Source: Megalobrama amblycephala (taxonomy: Eukaryota; Chordata; Actinopteri; Cypriniformes; Xenocyprididae). Taken from it: 64,000 bases of DNA. Under the pieces are notes generated by a model that saw nothing but the letters and a program-made list of their open reading frames with translations, ran no database searches and was not told where the DNA came from. A program made the translations under genes and the position numbers. The stretch lies in NCBI RefSeq assembly GCF_018812025.1, contig NC_063049.1, forward strand, positions 4,154,917-4,218,916, written 5' to 3'. Below, in pieces: positions 8,437-20,056 of this stretch (position 1 is its first letter; each line of letters begins with the position of its first letter).

Positions 8437-10260
8437 CCGAAAAACAGAAGCGTGTGGATGAAGGTCCGGAGTAAGGACTGATGGGAGCGGGTTGTATTGC
8501 TGGAATTCAGTGACTGGGAATAGAAACTAAACTTTTGCATGAGTCACCGGTCATTCACACGTTTGTGTGGACTGGTAGAGGGGATTTATGTCCCCAGAAG
8601 AAGAGATCATCAGAAGTCCAGTTCCCCTAATTATGCGTGTCGCGGATGTTTTATACAAACTCGGAAGCTGTGCGGAATACCGTGTTGTGGGAAATCAATT
8701 CAGTGCTCACAAGAACACAGTACAAAAGTTTGTGTATATCTTCTGCAAGGGAATGATGAACGGGCCGATACGAGATCTGATACGGATGCCAGGTGAAGAG
8801 GAGGCATCCAACATCACAGAGACATTTGAGGAAGCGTATTTTGTCCCTCAAGTAATGGATCTTATAGACGGCACCCACATCCCTATCCTCCCACCTTCTG
8901 ATGGTTATAAAGATTTCGTCAACAGAAAAGGCTGGCCTTTGTATGTTCTGCAGGCTGTAGTAGATGACAGATGCTGATAAGACATTTCTTAAGCACATTA
9001 AACTTGGTCACCATGGCCCGGTTTCACAGACAGGGCTTAGCCTAAACCAGGATTAGGCCTTAGTTCAATTAGGGCATTTAAGAATTTTTTATAAATGTTC
9101 ACTGGAAAAAACCATTGCTGGTGTACATCTTGAGACAAAACAATGACACTGACATATTTTAAGATCTGTCAGTACAAGTTACTTTCAGTTAAAACAGCTC
9201 AAACATGCATTTTAGTCTAGGACTAGCTTAAACCTTGTCTGTGAAACTGGGGGCATATGTTTACCGCAGTTGATAAGAAGTAGGTTTTAATAAAAAATAA
9301 TGCAGTTCAAAAGGTTTGATTAAAAATAATGCAAAGTTGTGTTTTTTTTTTCTAGCTTTAGGAGCATCAGCTGCAAAATGTCAGGCAGTGCGCATGATGC
9401 GAATGTTCTCATCATGACTTCTTTCAGAGGCCTCACCTGCTCCCAAAGGTGTGTTACAGTTTTATGTTTCAAGACATGTTCAGAAATCATGACTAAACAT
9501 GTTGTTTTTAGACCAAGAAAGAAAATCTATTTTAACTTAAATCAACAAAATCCATGAAAACATGTTTTTAGTTTGTAATACCTTAAGCTTTAGTACAAAA
9601 TGTCATGAGAAATACACACCAGCCCTTGTGTCTACATATTTTATTTATGGTTGGTCAAATAATTAGAAAATGTATCTAAATATCTCACAATAAGAGGTTA
9701 AACAGTTTTAGCTCATTACGTAAGGGTAGAAAAGAAACATTTTATGCTAACAAATGAGTCTAGGTAATTTTAACTAAAGATTTTGAGGGATGACTACAAA
9801 TGGAAACATTTTTCTTTACAGTTTAAGTTATATTTTGACAAGTTATGTTTTACAAAAGCTAAAGTTTGAAGGCAACATACTTGCAATTTTTTTAGTAAAG
9901 TAATTCAGGTTTAGCATACACACGACTGAAGAATAATTTTGCCTTTCTCTGGTCCTCTTTTTAGTGTGTCAGGAACAACGAAAGAGAAGAAGTCAGGCTT
10001 CAAACTGTTGGTGACCCTGTCTACCCCCTCCTAGATTGGCCAATGAAAGGCTTGATCAACTCTCCTAATTTGACCCCAGCACAAGAGTCATTCAGTGTGT
10101 ACCTTAGCTCAATCCAAGTGGGCATTGAAATGGCTTTTGGTATCCTTTAGTCAAGATGGAGGGTGCTTCTTAAGAGGAGTGACTTCCACTTCACATTCAC
10201 ACCAGCTATGATTGCTACCTGTTGTGACTTACACAATTTCTGCCGAAAAGAAGCAGATTT
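8437..10260 (+). pseudogene. Harbinger (HARBI1-like) DDE transposase pseudogene
   Basis: Pieces in order: 8437-8640 encode WERVVLLEFSDW and MSHRSFTRLCGLVEGI with two in-frame stops. 8588-8977 encode the helix-turn-helix segment (RVADVLYKLGSCAEYRVVG) and the first catalytic Asp in DLIDGTHIPI, then FVNRKGWPLYVLQAVVDD. 9357-9450 encode MSGSAHDANVL, the second catalytic Asp region. 9985-10260 encode GDPVYPLL, LTPAQESF, MAFGIL (catalytic Glu region) and CCDLHNFCRKEAD with stops. This is the domain order of HARBI1-type transposases. It cannot make an active enzyme. Confidence 0.85.
9015..9255. mobile_element. Short inverted-repeat MITE inside Harbinger copy A
   Basis: The left end CCCGGTTTCACAGACAGGGC is matched, inverted, by TTGTCTGTGAAACTGGG at the right end (about 9232-9251). 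Inside are AGGATTAGGC- and GGACTAGC-type motifs common in a widespread fish MITE. There is no coding content. The target duplication is unclear. Confidence 0.7.
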
Positions 10261-10740
10261 CTGTAACAGCAATGGTCTGGGTGGAGGAACTCAATGACGA
10301 CACAGTAAAGTCAGCCAGTGCACTACCAGGAAACTGCCACTGGAAACACTGCAATGGAGGCTCTAACTAGATACATGGCCAAACACCTTCTGCTTCATAA
10401 GGCACCTTTTTTAACATATGTATGAAACACACCACATATAACACTTAGGCACATGTTTAATAAAATTCAAAATATTCCAGAATTTTAAATCAGAAATCTT
10501 CCATACAAAACAAAAAGGAAAAAAAAGTGGCAGTGCTGTGTAGTGCAGTAACATATACTGCATATGTGAAATTACATTCAAAATATTTCTGAATCTCAAA
10601 TCTTAAGTTTTTAAACAAAACAAAAATAAACAAAAAAGTGACAAAGCAGTTTAATGCGGTACAAAATAATCTTTCATAGAAGTATTCTTTTAACAAAACT
10701 GTGCCTACTAGTACAAAATTTGGCATCAGAGAACCTGTTT

Positions 10741-13612
10741 AGCCAATTTAGACAGCCAGCCTTGTTTGATCAAGTCTTTGAGCAGAATTGACTCGAAAGA
10801 GTGATTCATTTGTGAATGGGGCATCGTTCATAAAAAAATAAAATAAACTATCAATTTCTTAAGAATTGCATTAAAATAAAGTAACGAGAGGAATGTCGAC
10901 AAGCGTAGTGAAGTAAAAGCTTTTTCATTAGAAATGTACTCAAGTTAAAGTAAAAGTACCCACATTTAAATCTACTCTTTCTGATTTTAAAAGTAAATGT
11001 TATGAAGTAAATGTACTTTGTTGAGTGCACATTATCTCATTTGTGATTGACTGTACAAATAGCTTTGACACAAAACCTTTGGTATTTGTTTAAAGACTGC
11101 CGAAAGCTACAGAAAAAAGAAGCAAATTGATCACTGCAATTCACAGAAACGGCTGGACTCCAGCAGAGAAACATAGATTTGCAGTTATCATTTTGTGTCG
11201 AATTGTTGGATTTTGAGGTAAAATCATACCTTATATATTGTATTGTTATATATTGTGTTGACAACTCATCAATTAAATATTTTCTGTCTTATATTCTGCA
11301 TAATTGGGTGTTTTTAAATAAACACTGACAAAAACTATACTATAAAACTATATATGTTTTAGGGCTGGACATTATGACGATATATATAACAATGATTTAA
11401 GTGATTACTCGGATTTAAACCTACCTATATTGTAGTAAAATATACACAGGCAGATTTGCTTTATGTGTTTCCCCGACGTCGAAATCAGGCACATAAACAC
11501 GATTTCTGGCTGCATGTCAATATCCATGGATTATTTGACAAATTGTAAGAAACATTTTAAATTCCAACCTTTAGTGTAAAGGCCCTTTCACACCGGACAC
11601 GTAACGGAAAAGCGAAACGAAAAAGCGAATAGTTCGCGTGCGAATAGTTCGCGTCAAAACCATTCACATCAGCCGCGACGCGAATTTGCGATGTTTGTGC
11701 TCTTAAAGATTCCAAAACATTCGCGGCGACAGCTGAATGAAATATATATATATATATTTCAACAAAATAATCTTCATCCTGTTACACTAATTATAAATTT
11801 GTACATTAAACAATCACTTTTTTTCATATTTCACGTCTATGTCTCTTTTATGTAGTCTACATTTCTATGCATTTTGAGGACTTTTATTTTGGTGTGGTGT
11901 TGTGACGTCATAAGGCTGCGCCGCGCTATGATGGTTCTGTTGTGAATCGGCTGAAGAAAGGTTTGTGGATTTAAGCATCAAATTTTTCAAACAGATATCG
12001 TCCGTTCAGACAGTTTTATTGGTTTCACAAGCAATGCGAATTGATTATTAAAAGCAAGTAAAGTGAGTAAAAATTGTGTGAGTAAAGCGCGTTCACACAG
12101 TAACAGAAAAGCTGCGTCTCATTTCGAGCTCTTTATCATGCATCAGTTCATCATTAACACGAATTCGGTAAATTGTGATGGAGAAACGGAGCCTTTCGTA
12201 ACTACGAGTCAATTGAATCAAATACTTGTCAAATGATTCACTCAGTGTTTCGAATCTCTTGAAAAGCAACACCAGAGGCTGCAGTTTCAGGAGCGAGACT
12301 GTTTTCATAGCACTTATTCAATTATATATTTGTATTCATTTTCAGTAATGATTTGTTGATTTAACATTAATTGTTTACATTTAATTGATAGGCCTATTTT
12401 CTCCTAATTCTAAACATATCCTTTGGTAACCCTCTTGAAATATTTAACCTCATTTGTTTAGTTTATGAGCTCCTGAATTCTGGTTTTAAATTTCCAACAG
12501 GTCGTGGAATTTCTGGAATGTTTTGAAATGGTTTCTATATTTCTGGCATTTTGCAACTAATAGTTCAGGTCATAGAGAGGGAACAAGGACACAAATGCAC
12601 AATTAAGTGTTTATTACTAACAGTTTGAACATTATTTTTTCCTTTAATTTAAATTATCCATTGTTGCTTTCATAGTGGCTTTTAAAGTCATGCAAAATGA
12701 TATTCAAGCTCAAACCTTTTTAATATTATGCAAAGCTCAAACAAGTGTATTTCATGACAAAGATTGTCAGTCACTGAGTATGTACGTATTTTGAATAATG
12801 TTTTATGGTTTGATTTTCATGTTTAGCTGCGAACACACTCTATGATTGGCTGTGAATTATGATTGATTTTGTCGCCTTGTAGCTTTGTCACGTCTGTTTA
12901 GAATGAATAAATATTAATAAATCAATATTGTATAAACTATCAACATTACTTAAGGAAAAATATTATGGGTTTTCTGTCTTCAGTTTGCAGTAAAGGATAA
13001 TTGGGAGATAATTGATAAATCAATTTCATGATAACGATATATCTCAATATACACTTTCCTTTTTAGTGTTTGTGAAGCACACAGCACGTGTTAAAGCAAA
13101 ATATTAAAAGGTATTAAGGATAAGACATCTGTTTTCATTACACATGAGAGAAGCATGTTACAAACAACAAATGTATATACAGCTTGGCTAAAAGTTTTAA
13201 ACAGCTCTTGAAATATTTTAGGATATTGAAATATAATTAATATAAATAATCTGTATAAACAATTAAAAGACTAACGCTAAAAAGAAAATGAGACGGCAAA
13301 ACCTTATATTTTAATGCTATAAAGATATTCAATCATTTAGACAAATTGCATTTATATTAAACAAGTTTTCTTTTTAAATCAAATTATAGGCATGTGGGTA
13401 GACAAAAATGACCTCAAAAGTTGCTTATGGAAATCATTAAAAAAAAATATTGAATGATCAAAAATCAAAACCATCATTCAAAATTAAAACAAATAAAAAA
13501 TAAAATAACAAATAAAAAATCCAACCACCTTAAAAACATTATTTAATTGAACCTGAACTTTTTAGATCATTAGCTAAATAACTAAAATCACTTTAATTAA
13601 TGTTATTTGAAT
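10741..13612. other. Non-coding repeat tract shared with unit B
   Basis: 10741-10940 matches 34480-34680, and 11820-12900 matches 37205-38640, at high identity. There are also a hAT-like left end at about 11361 (AGGGCTGGACATTATGACG) and an (AT)n stretch near 11750. A 71-codon minus-strand frame at 12093-12308 has a counterpart in unit B, but I do not regard it as a gene. No host exon was recognised. Compared with unit B, unit A lacks about 330 bp near 12517. Confidence 0.6.
11577..11745 (+). repeat. Left end of a Harbinger-type MITE
   Basis: GGCCCTTTCACACCGGACAC is close to the terminal repeat of the MITE at 21486-22034. It is followed by GC-rich CGCGAA motifs like those of that family. No matching right end is found before the shared tract resumes, so it is truncated. 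Confidence 0.45.
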
Positions 13613-14035
13613 AATTAAAGGTGCCCAAGAATTGAAAATTGAATTTACCTCGACATATTTACATAATTAGAGTTCAGTACATGGAAATGACTTACAGTGA
13701 GTCTCAAACTCCATTGTTTCCTCCATGTTGCTAATGTACTGCTAAATGTGGTTAAAGTTCCCATTGTTTCTTACTGTATTCACAGAGATCAGAGTCATGT
13801 CATTATTTTCATTTTTAAACGCTTGCAGTCTGTATAATTCATAAACACAAATTCATTCTTTATAAATCTCTCCAACAGTGTGTAATGTTAGCTTTAGCCC
13901 CGTTAGCCACACATACTATCAAACTCATTCAGAATCAAATGTAAACATCCATATAATAAACACCATACTTACATGATCTGATATGCTGCATGACGAACAC
14001 TTTGTAAATATCCATTTTGAGAGTTATTTATACCA
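13613..14035 (+). mobile_element. Non-autonomous DNA element (short form), copy A
   Basis: Begins AAAGGTGCCCAAGAATTGAA. The same repeat occurs at 38650-39070 (plus) and in a longer, reversed form at 47100-49090, where the central part missing here is still present. It is therefore an internally deleted copy of a common fish repeat. No coding potential. The superfamily was not determined. Confidence 0.6.
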
Positions 14036-14201
14036 GTACGCTGACTACTGAACTTGGGAGCTGAATGAGACACACCCAGATACTTACTTTGGATTTATTT
14101 TTCTTTGTGTTAATTATTCTCATCCTAAACATGACAAATTGTTCAAACACACAGGAACTCCTGGAGAAGCAGCTGAGATCTCGTGACACACTATTATAAA
14201 G

Positions 14202-14286
14202 ATGGCGTTTATTAAAGAGGAGAATGAAGAAATAAAGATTGAAGAAGTGTTCAGCGTGAAACATGAAGATACTGAAGAACAAACAG
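14202..14286 (+). CDS. FiNZ zinc-finger gene A, exon 1 (FiNZ leader)
   Basis: The 28 codons are MAFIKEENEEIKIEEVFSVK followed by HEDTEEQT, the Fish N-terminal Zinc-finger-associated (FiNZ) peptide of a large cyprinid zinc-finger family. The exon ends in a phase-1 donor (CAG|GTTAG). Joining base 14286 to 20057 keeps the frame and gives ...[12 protein letters not shown], the expected family junction. The start is preceded by an acceptor-like CACACAG and a short 5' UTR, so at least one upstream non-coding exon probably exists. The intron is about 5.8 kb and filled with transposons. The FiNZ peptide is proposed in the literature to mark zinc-finger proteins that silence transposons; its partner is unknown to me. 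Confidence 0.85.
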
Positions 14287-14547
14287 GTTAGTTTTATTTG
14301 ATCCTGATTAAAATGTCGACCTCCACCAATATAAAATATATATTTGAAGACAAGTGTTCTTCTTAAAGCAGTTTTATTTAACATGGAGCAGGTCGCCTTA
14401 TGAGGACAGTTTATGTGCATTTGGACACTGAAACTTTGCAGACCTTTTACATTCACAAGCAGTTTTATCACACACTGCATGAAAAGTGTTAATATATGAA
14501 TCAAAAAGATGAGGATAATCAATACAGAGTTCTCTCATATCCATAAA

Positions 14548-15250
14548 GCCCCTTCATCACAGTCTGTTTTTGAGATTTGCGTTTGAAAGGGTGCTTTACC
14601 AATATACAGTCCTTCCATTCAGACTGTTCCCATCTCTGCGCACTTTTACAAAATGCATGGATGTGTCCATCTCCACACTGAGACAGATGGGAGTACGCAT
14701 CCTGAACTATCTTGACAATTGGTGGCTTTTAGCCCAATCGAGGGAGGAAAAACACACGCACAGATCGTTGCTCCTCAGTGACTTGGAAAGTCTAGGGTTC
14801 GGGATTTAACCTAAGCAAAAGCTCACTATCCCGCAGCCAACAAATCTCGTTCCTGGGGGCAGTCCTCGACTTGGCCTAAATGCAAGCCTGGATTTTGCCT
14901 ATTCACAGCTGAAGGATTCAGATGTTGGCAGTATCATTCAGAGTCAGGGACGGCTTTCTCCTAAAAACTTCTCAAAAGCTAGTGAGCCTCATGGCAGCAG
15001 CCTCCTCAGTAGTCCCCATTGGTCTGATACATATGCGGCCACTACAACACCAGCTGAAGCCCTGCCTGCTTGGGTTTATATATATCGCTCCCGCGGTATA
15101 CAGAGCTGAAGTGTGGACTCATTTTGGCTTCAGCTATAAAGAACCCACTAAGGAGGTCGACAAGAGTCCGTTGTTTGCAAAATAGGCCATGTTATTATCC
15201 AAAACTCGGGAAATGCATTGAATCTGAGAGCTCACTAATATCCCAAAGTC
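14548..15250 (+). pseudogene. DIRS-type retrotransposon RT/RNase H fragment, copy A
   Basis: 14567-14806 encodes RFAFERVLYQYTVLPFRLFP then VRILNYLDNWWLLAQS. This matches the DIRS1-type reverse transcriptase core, where the usual YLDDW box has decayed to YLDNW. Further DIRS-like RNase H sequence follows with frameshifts to about 15185. It sits in the FiNZ intron, sense orientation. The first part also occurs in unit B at 43430-43790, so the insertion predates the duplication. Confidence 0.75.
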
Positions 15251-16713
15251 ATCCGTGCTGCTGAGAGAGTGGTTCAGTAAAATAGTATGTACTGCACGTT
15301 TTCCTCTCAGTAACAAAATAAACACACAAAAATGACAGCGTGACAGCATAAAGAAGGTATCTGATCATAGCGATGTGGACATGTTTGCATCAGCTCTGTT
15401 CAGCACTTCAGTGAATTCTCATTTATTTAAATAGCACTTTATACAATAGACTGATTTAAAGCAAACAGCTTTATAGTATTAAATATAAAACAGATATTCA
15501 GTCATGAAATGGACTATGCACTAGTTGTTAAATAGTTTACAAATTAAAAACTGCTATACTGTGAACCTAAAGAATCCTGCAGTTACTTTACTATTTTACC
15601 TTAGATTGCACAAAATAGTGATTTGTGATATAAATGCAAATTATGCTTTATTGATTAAATAAGTTGTTTGTAAGGTTTTATGCATATGGTGGTGTTCTTT
15701 TATGAATGTTTTCTTTCTAAAATTACATACTTTTTCTAAAAAAACAAGAATTATATCACCTTTCTTACAGTATCACAATATAACGTATCCTAACCCCTAT
15801 ATTGTGATGCGTATCGTATCACCAGATTCTTGGCAATACACAGCCCTACCATTCATGATCTCAAAAAATATATATACATACACTTATACACACCTCGGGT
15901 CATTAGTGACCCTATACAATTTTTACAAAATATGAATGGGAAAACAGGCATTATTTTATAATTTTTTTTTTTTTTTTTTTCTTGTTATATTGTTTATAAT
16001 GAATTGAATGAGGAATACTAAGGAGGTTGATGTCTATCTTTAAAAATGAATGAGGAGGGTAGTGAATGACGTCCCGGGTCAATAAAGACGCAAGGTTAAA
16101 CGCTCATGCTCTCCGGCCCCAAGCTCGCAGCCTAAGCAGATCGCTTGACTACATAGACAGTATAATGACTGACACTGAAGGACTCACTCAGTGATCGAAC
16201 AGTCCATTGGATAGAAAGAATTTGAAGTAAATGTTAAGATAAGGACTTTTTATTTTTAGAGAAGATATAGGTTTTATTTTTAAAATGTTTCATCAGTGAT
16301 GTTCTGAGTCAGACAATTATTTGAATAGGTCCAATGACACAGTAGACTACTGTACAACCTCTGGTAATGGTAACCCCTTTCATGGTTTTCCCAATGTTAT
16401 GAAAAATTCCACTGTATTTGAAGGATAGAATTTGGAGGAAACGGTAAGATATCCACGTTTCATTTTTTAAATGTTTTGCCAGTGACGCGAGTCAGACAAT
16501 TATTTACACGGCAAAAAGTAAGGTCTATCTGTTTCCATTAAAAATCTATAAATGTCCTAAAATATGTTTACCATATTGCCAAAAAGTATAAATTTGATTA
16601 GTGTAATGCTGTTAACATACTATTTGGCCAGTGAAAATGATGAACTCTTCTCTGAAAATTTTCTTTAAAATGTATTTTATACAATTTCATTGATCTATTA
16701 TAAAACAGGGCAT
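15251..16713. other. Intron sequence of FiNZ gene A, no gene seen
   Basis: AT-rich sequence with a T run at 15962-15980. From about 15960 to 16712 it matches unit B 43790-44605 closely. No coding segment or terminal repeats were recognised. Confidence 0.6.
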
Positions 16714-17005
16714 TGTTACATGTGCACTCTGTTCTGGACTCATTGTTGGACTTGTTGTTGTTCCATTTCCAGCCACCAGTTAGTCACCATGGCAACTGAT
16801 CACCACAATCATCACACCCAGCTGTTCCATATCACCCTCCTTGTTATCCCTTGTATATAAGCCCTGTGTTTCCAGTCCTGTGTTGTCCGGTATTGTTCAT
16901 GTTATGTTGGTATATGTTCCTGTGGATTCATGTTTATCTCCTAGTAAAATCTTATTATAACTCTATCTCCTTGTCGTGCGCTTGATGTACCCAGCTACCA
17001 TAACA
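16714..17005 (+). mobile_element. LTR of a retroelement, unit A only
   Basis: The 292-bp segment begins TGTTACATG and ends CCATAACA, with matching TGTTA/TAACA inverted ends. A TATATAA box is at 16854-16860. A gag-like frame follows downstream. Unit B lacks it: after the shared TAAAACAGGGCAT the copies diverge exactly here. No second LTR was recognised downstream. Confidence 0.65.
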
Positions 17006-17106
17006 GAATACCAGACCTAAAACAGTTAGACAGATTGCGGTGTGTTTAGTGTTTGTTGTTTTCCGTTTCAGTGTCTTTTCGTGTTTCTCTTTACGTCCCC
17101 GTCACT

Positions 17107-17688
17107 ATGTACACACCCGCATTTCTGTTAATCTGCCTTGAGCAGAAGGACCGCTCCCTCAAGGAACACTTGAATGACTTTTTGTTCCTAGCTACATCGA
17201 CACATTTCCCGGACAGCAGCCTTTGCAACTTTCTGTTTGCCGGCCTGAACACCTCCACCAAAGCACTGCTGTCTGGGGAAGGACCTCGAGGGAGCTTCCC
17301 TGAATACGTGGAGTGGGTGCTGGCGTCCTGTGGATCATCGATGACCGTGGGTTTCTGCGACAACGACGCCAATCCCACTCCCACTCCAGCGCCCAGCCAG
17401 AAACCCTCTGACGGCGTGGAAAGTCAGCACAACTCCACCAAAGACAGAGAGCCCGCCTCCACCGCGATGCAGGAGCCAGCGACCAGCGGAACGACTGAGC
17501 ATAACATCGCCACGGAGACGGAGCCCAGCGTGTCTGACCAGGTGTGTGAGTCTGCTGTTACCATCGCCAAGGGAGACAGTATGAAAGACGAGGGGTTGGA
17601 TGGGAGCCCCACCCACACTCCCACCACTGAGAGTGAGTTCCAGGCAAGCGTTATAGATTATGACTTTGGAGAAGATTCCTTACCTTAG
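17107..17688 (+). pseudogene. Retroelement gag-like fragment (fish family)
   Basis: About 194 codons from the second Met: MYTPAFLLICLEQKDRSL, then DFLFLATSTHFPD, FAGLNTSTKALLSGEGPRGS and YVEWVLASCGSS, followed by a Ser/Thr/Pro/Glu-rich tail. I recognise this block as a repeated gag-derived cassette common in cyprinid genomes, usually next to LTRs. There is no protease or polymerase nearby, so it is a remnant even though the frame is open. A host function cannot be excluded but nothing suggests one. Confidence 0.6.
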
Positions 17689-17718
17689 TTAGTACTTCCT
17701 GAAACTGTCATTTTCATT

Positions 17719-18280
17719 TTGGATGAAATGGTCCCGCCCAGCCTCCCTCTCCCACCTCCTCTCCAAAACTCTGTTAATGACTTTGTTTGTCCTAGTCCCT
17801 CTGCTTTTCTGCCTGTTCTCCAGCCCACAACCTTGCCTGCTACCCAGCTTTCACTGTCTCACATCACGCCCTCAGCTCTACTCCAGCCTCCTCTCAGTGG
17901 TGTGGCTACACCTGGGGCCTGCTGTGAGCCAGCCTCAGGCGATGAGGATCCTGTGGCTCCGCCTCCAACCTCAGGTCACGTCGTTCCACCTCGACTCATC
18001 GTCCTGACTCCTCTCCCTCTGCTCCTGCCACCCTCGTCTACAGCAGTGACCATCGAGCGTTCGGCTCCATTGGACTCCCTCGGTCCTGCGACTCTGCCTG
18101 GATCAGTCATCGCCAGCACTTCGCCACGGACTTACGGGTCGTTTGAGTTTCTCCGACCCTCCACCCCTACGGCTCCGTTGGGCTCCAACTTCCCTCAGAC
18201 TCCGCCTCGGCCCGCAGTCGTTCCAGCTCCACCTCAGCCCTCCGGTACACTGCTGCTGCCTCGGGGGGCCGTCGCGAGGA
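17719..18280 (+). pseudogene. Proline-rich downstream part of the gag-like cassette
   Basis: An open frame starts MDEMVPPSLPLPPPLQNS and continues with Pro/Ser/Thr-rich, low-complexity sequence, as seen downstream of this gag block in fish. It then runs into unrelated repeat sequence beyond about 18285. No catalytic motif is present. Confidence 0.5.
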
Positions 18281-18462
18281 ATGAGTATTGGTTAACTTGC
18301 TCTGCAACTTGCTCTGCAGCTGGCTTGGGCTCTAACCAATACTCATCCCATGCAGTGCCCTGCAGGGATAACAGGAATGAGTATTGGTTAACTTGCTCTG
18401 CAACTATGCTTGCACACGTGTCAATGCTGGGATGGAAATGCAATGGAAATCAGCGTGGCTCT

Positions 18463-19458
18463 GAAGGTTGTGGAAAGCCCCTTAGGGCTGTGTGCTCTTC
18501 TCCCTCTACACCAACGACAGCACCTCTAAAGACCCCTCTGTCAAGCTCCTGAAGTTTGTGGACGACACCACACTGATCGGCCTTATCCAGGACGGTGACG
18601 AGTCTGCTTACAGACTGGAGGTCGAACAGCTGGCTGTCTGGTGCAGTCTTAACAACCTTGAGCTCAACACGCTCAAGACAGTGGAGATGATCGTGGACTT
18701 CAGGAGAAACCCCCCTGCTCTCCCCCCACTCACCATCATGAACAGCACTGTGACTGCAGTGGAGTCGTTCAGGTTCCTGGGCACCGCCATCTCCCAGGAC
18801 CTGAAGTGGGACAACCACATCGAGTCCATTGTGAAAAAGGCTCAGCAGAGGCTGTACTTCCTTCGCCAGCTGAGGAAGTTCAACCTACCACAGGAGCTGC
18901 TGAAACAGTTTTACTCTGCCATCATTGAATCCATCCTTTGCACTTCAATTACTGTCTGGTTCAGCTCAGCTAACAAATCTGACCTCAGAAGACTACAGAG
19001 GGTAGTCCGGTCTGCTGAGCGAATCATTGGTACAACCCTCCCCACTCTCCAAGAACTGTACTTATCCAGAGTGAGAAAAAGGAACTGTTGCCATCTGGAC
19101 GACACTACAGAGCCCTGAGCACCAGGACGACCAGACACAAGAACAGTTTCTTCCCTCAGGCAATCCATCTCATGAACACTTGACAAACACGGAACACACA
19201 AAACTATTATACATTATTTACTTAAAATACTTATTTACATTTCAAATTTGCACACATCATAACTGTACATACAAATTGTCTGTATATTGGTTTTTGCTTT
19301 TTTTGCACTGTCCATCTTGTAAATTTGTATATTCTTTTATTAATTTTATTATCTATGTCTTGTCTTGTCACTGTCACTCTGTTGCAATGTGGAGCTTCTG
19401 TCGCTAAAACAAATTCCTAGTATGTGTAAACATACCTGGCAATTAAGCTCTTTCTGAA
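18463..19458 (+). mobile_element. 5'-truncated L2/CR1-type LINE, unit A only
   Basis: The frame at about 18505-19080 encodes LLKFVDDTTLIGLIQDGDES (reverse transcriptase FVDD box), then EMIVDFRR, FRFLGTAISQDLKWDNH and LRRLQRVVRSAERIIG. A frameshift near 19075 moves the C-terminus (LPSGRHYRALS...FFPQAIHLMNT) to another frame. The 3' end AATTAAGCTCTTTCTGA is the L2-type tail. Unit B has the empty site: CAGCGTGGCT runs straight into TGAATAGGCAGTCGG at about 49615-49640. The insertion is therefore younger than the duplication. Dead, truncated copy. Confidence 0.8.
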
Positions 19459-20056
19459 TAGGCAGTCGGCCATGCCTGTTTTGTCAGGCTGAAATGCCAT
19501 TTGTCTGTGCAGGTGGACAGACATTAACCAATGAGGCTTTAGTATTAAGATAAAAATCAGATTTTTCCCCATAAGCATCAGTAGGTGACATAATGCTTGT
19601 TCCTGTTATAGTCAGGGAACCAACGTTTCATTACGAACCGGAACATTTTAATTGTTTTAAATCGAATTTATGCAATTTTGCCTACAAGGTAAACATATAT
19701 TTTTTTAATAGAAACAGATAGATCTACTTATTTTTTGACTCAGCACATCACTAACAAAACAACTTAAAAAATAAAAACCAAATGTTATCTAAAAAATAAA
19801 GTCCATATCTTAACCATTTCCTTCAAAATCTATCTTTAAATTACAATGTTTTTTGTTTTTCATAATATTGGAAAGGCCACAAAAGGGGTTATAATCAGGC
19901 TTCTGTCTGTGTAAACCTGAATGTCTCCCTCTTTTGATCTGATTGACTAAAAATGCACCTTAATACAAGGTGTAAATAGGTACTTGGTTGGTTTAGATGT
20001 GTTGCTTTGCGCCAATAAACTAGGGTTAACTTGCATTTGTTTCTGTTTTACTTTAG

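Larger units (their letters stand above)
7905..10740 (+). mobile_element. PIF/Harbinger DNA transposon, copy A (decayed)
   Basis: This 2.8 kb segment holds a degenerate HARBI1-like transposase and is repeated at 29093-32381 with different later insertions. Homology between the copies starts at about 7905/29093, which is also the left edge of the tandem duplication, and includes the A-rich right part (10600-10740 against 32262-32381). Exact terminal repeats could not be fixed. A MITE interrupts it at about 9015-9255. Confidence 0.65.

Noticed and set aside
12093..12308. A 71-codon minus-strand frame conserved in both units (also 37499-37714)
   Set aside because: It lies in a shared non-coding repeat tract, several of the few differences change the protein, no start context or domain is seen, and conservation is explained by the duplication.
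17091..17627. Minus-strand frames opposite the gag-like cassette
   Set aside because: Antisense shadows of a GC-rich coding-like block with recognised sense similarity.
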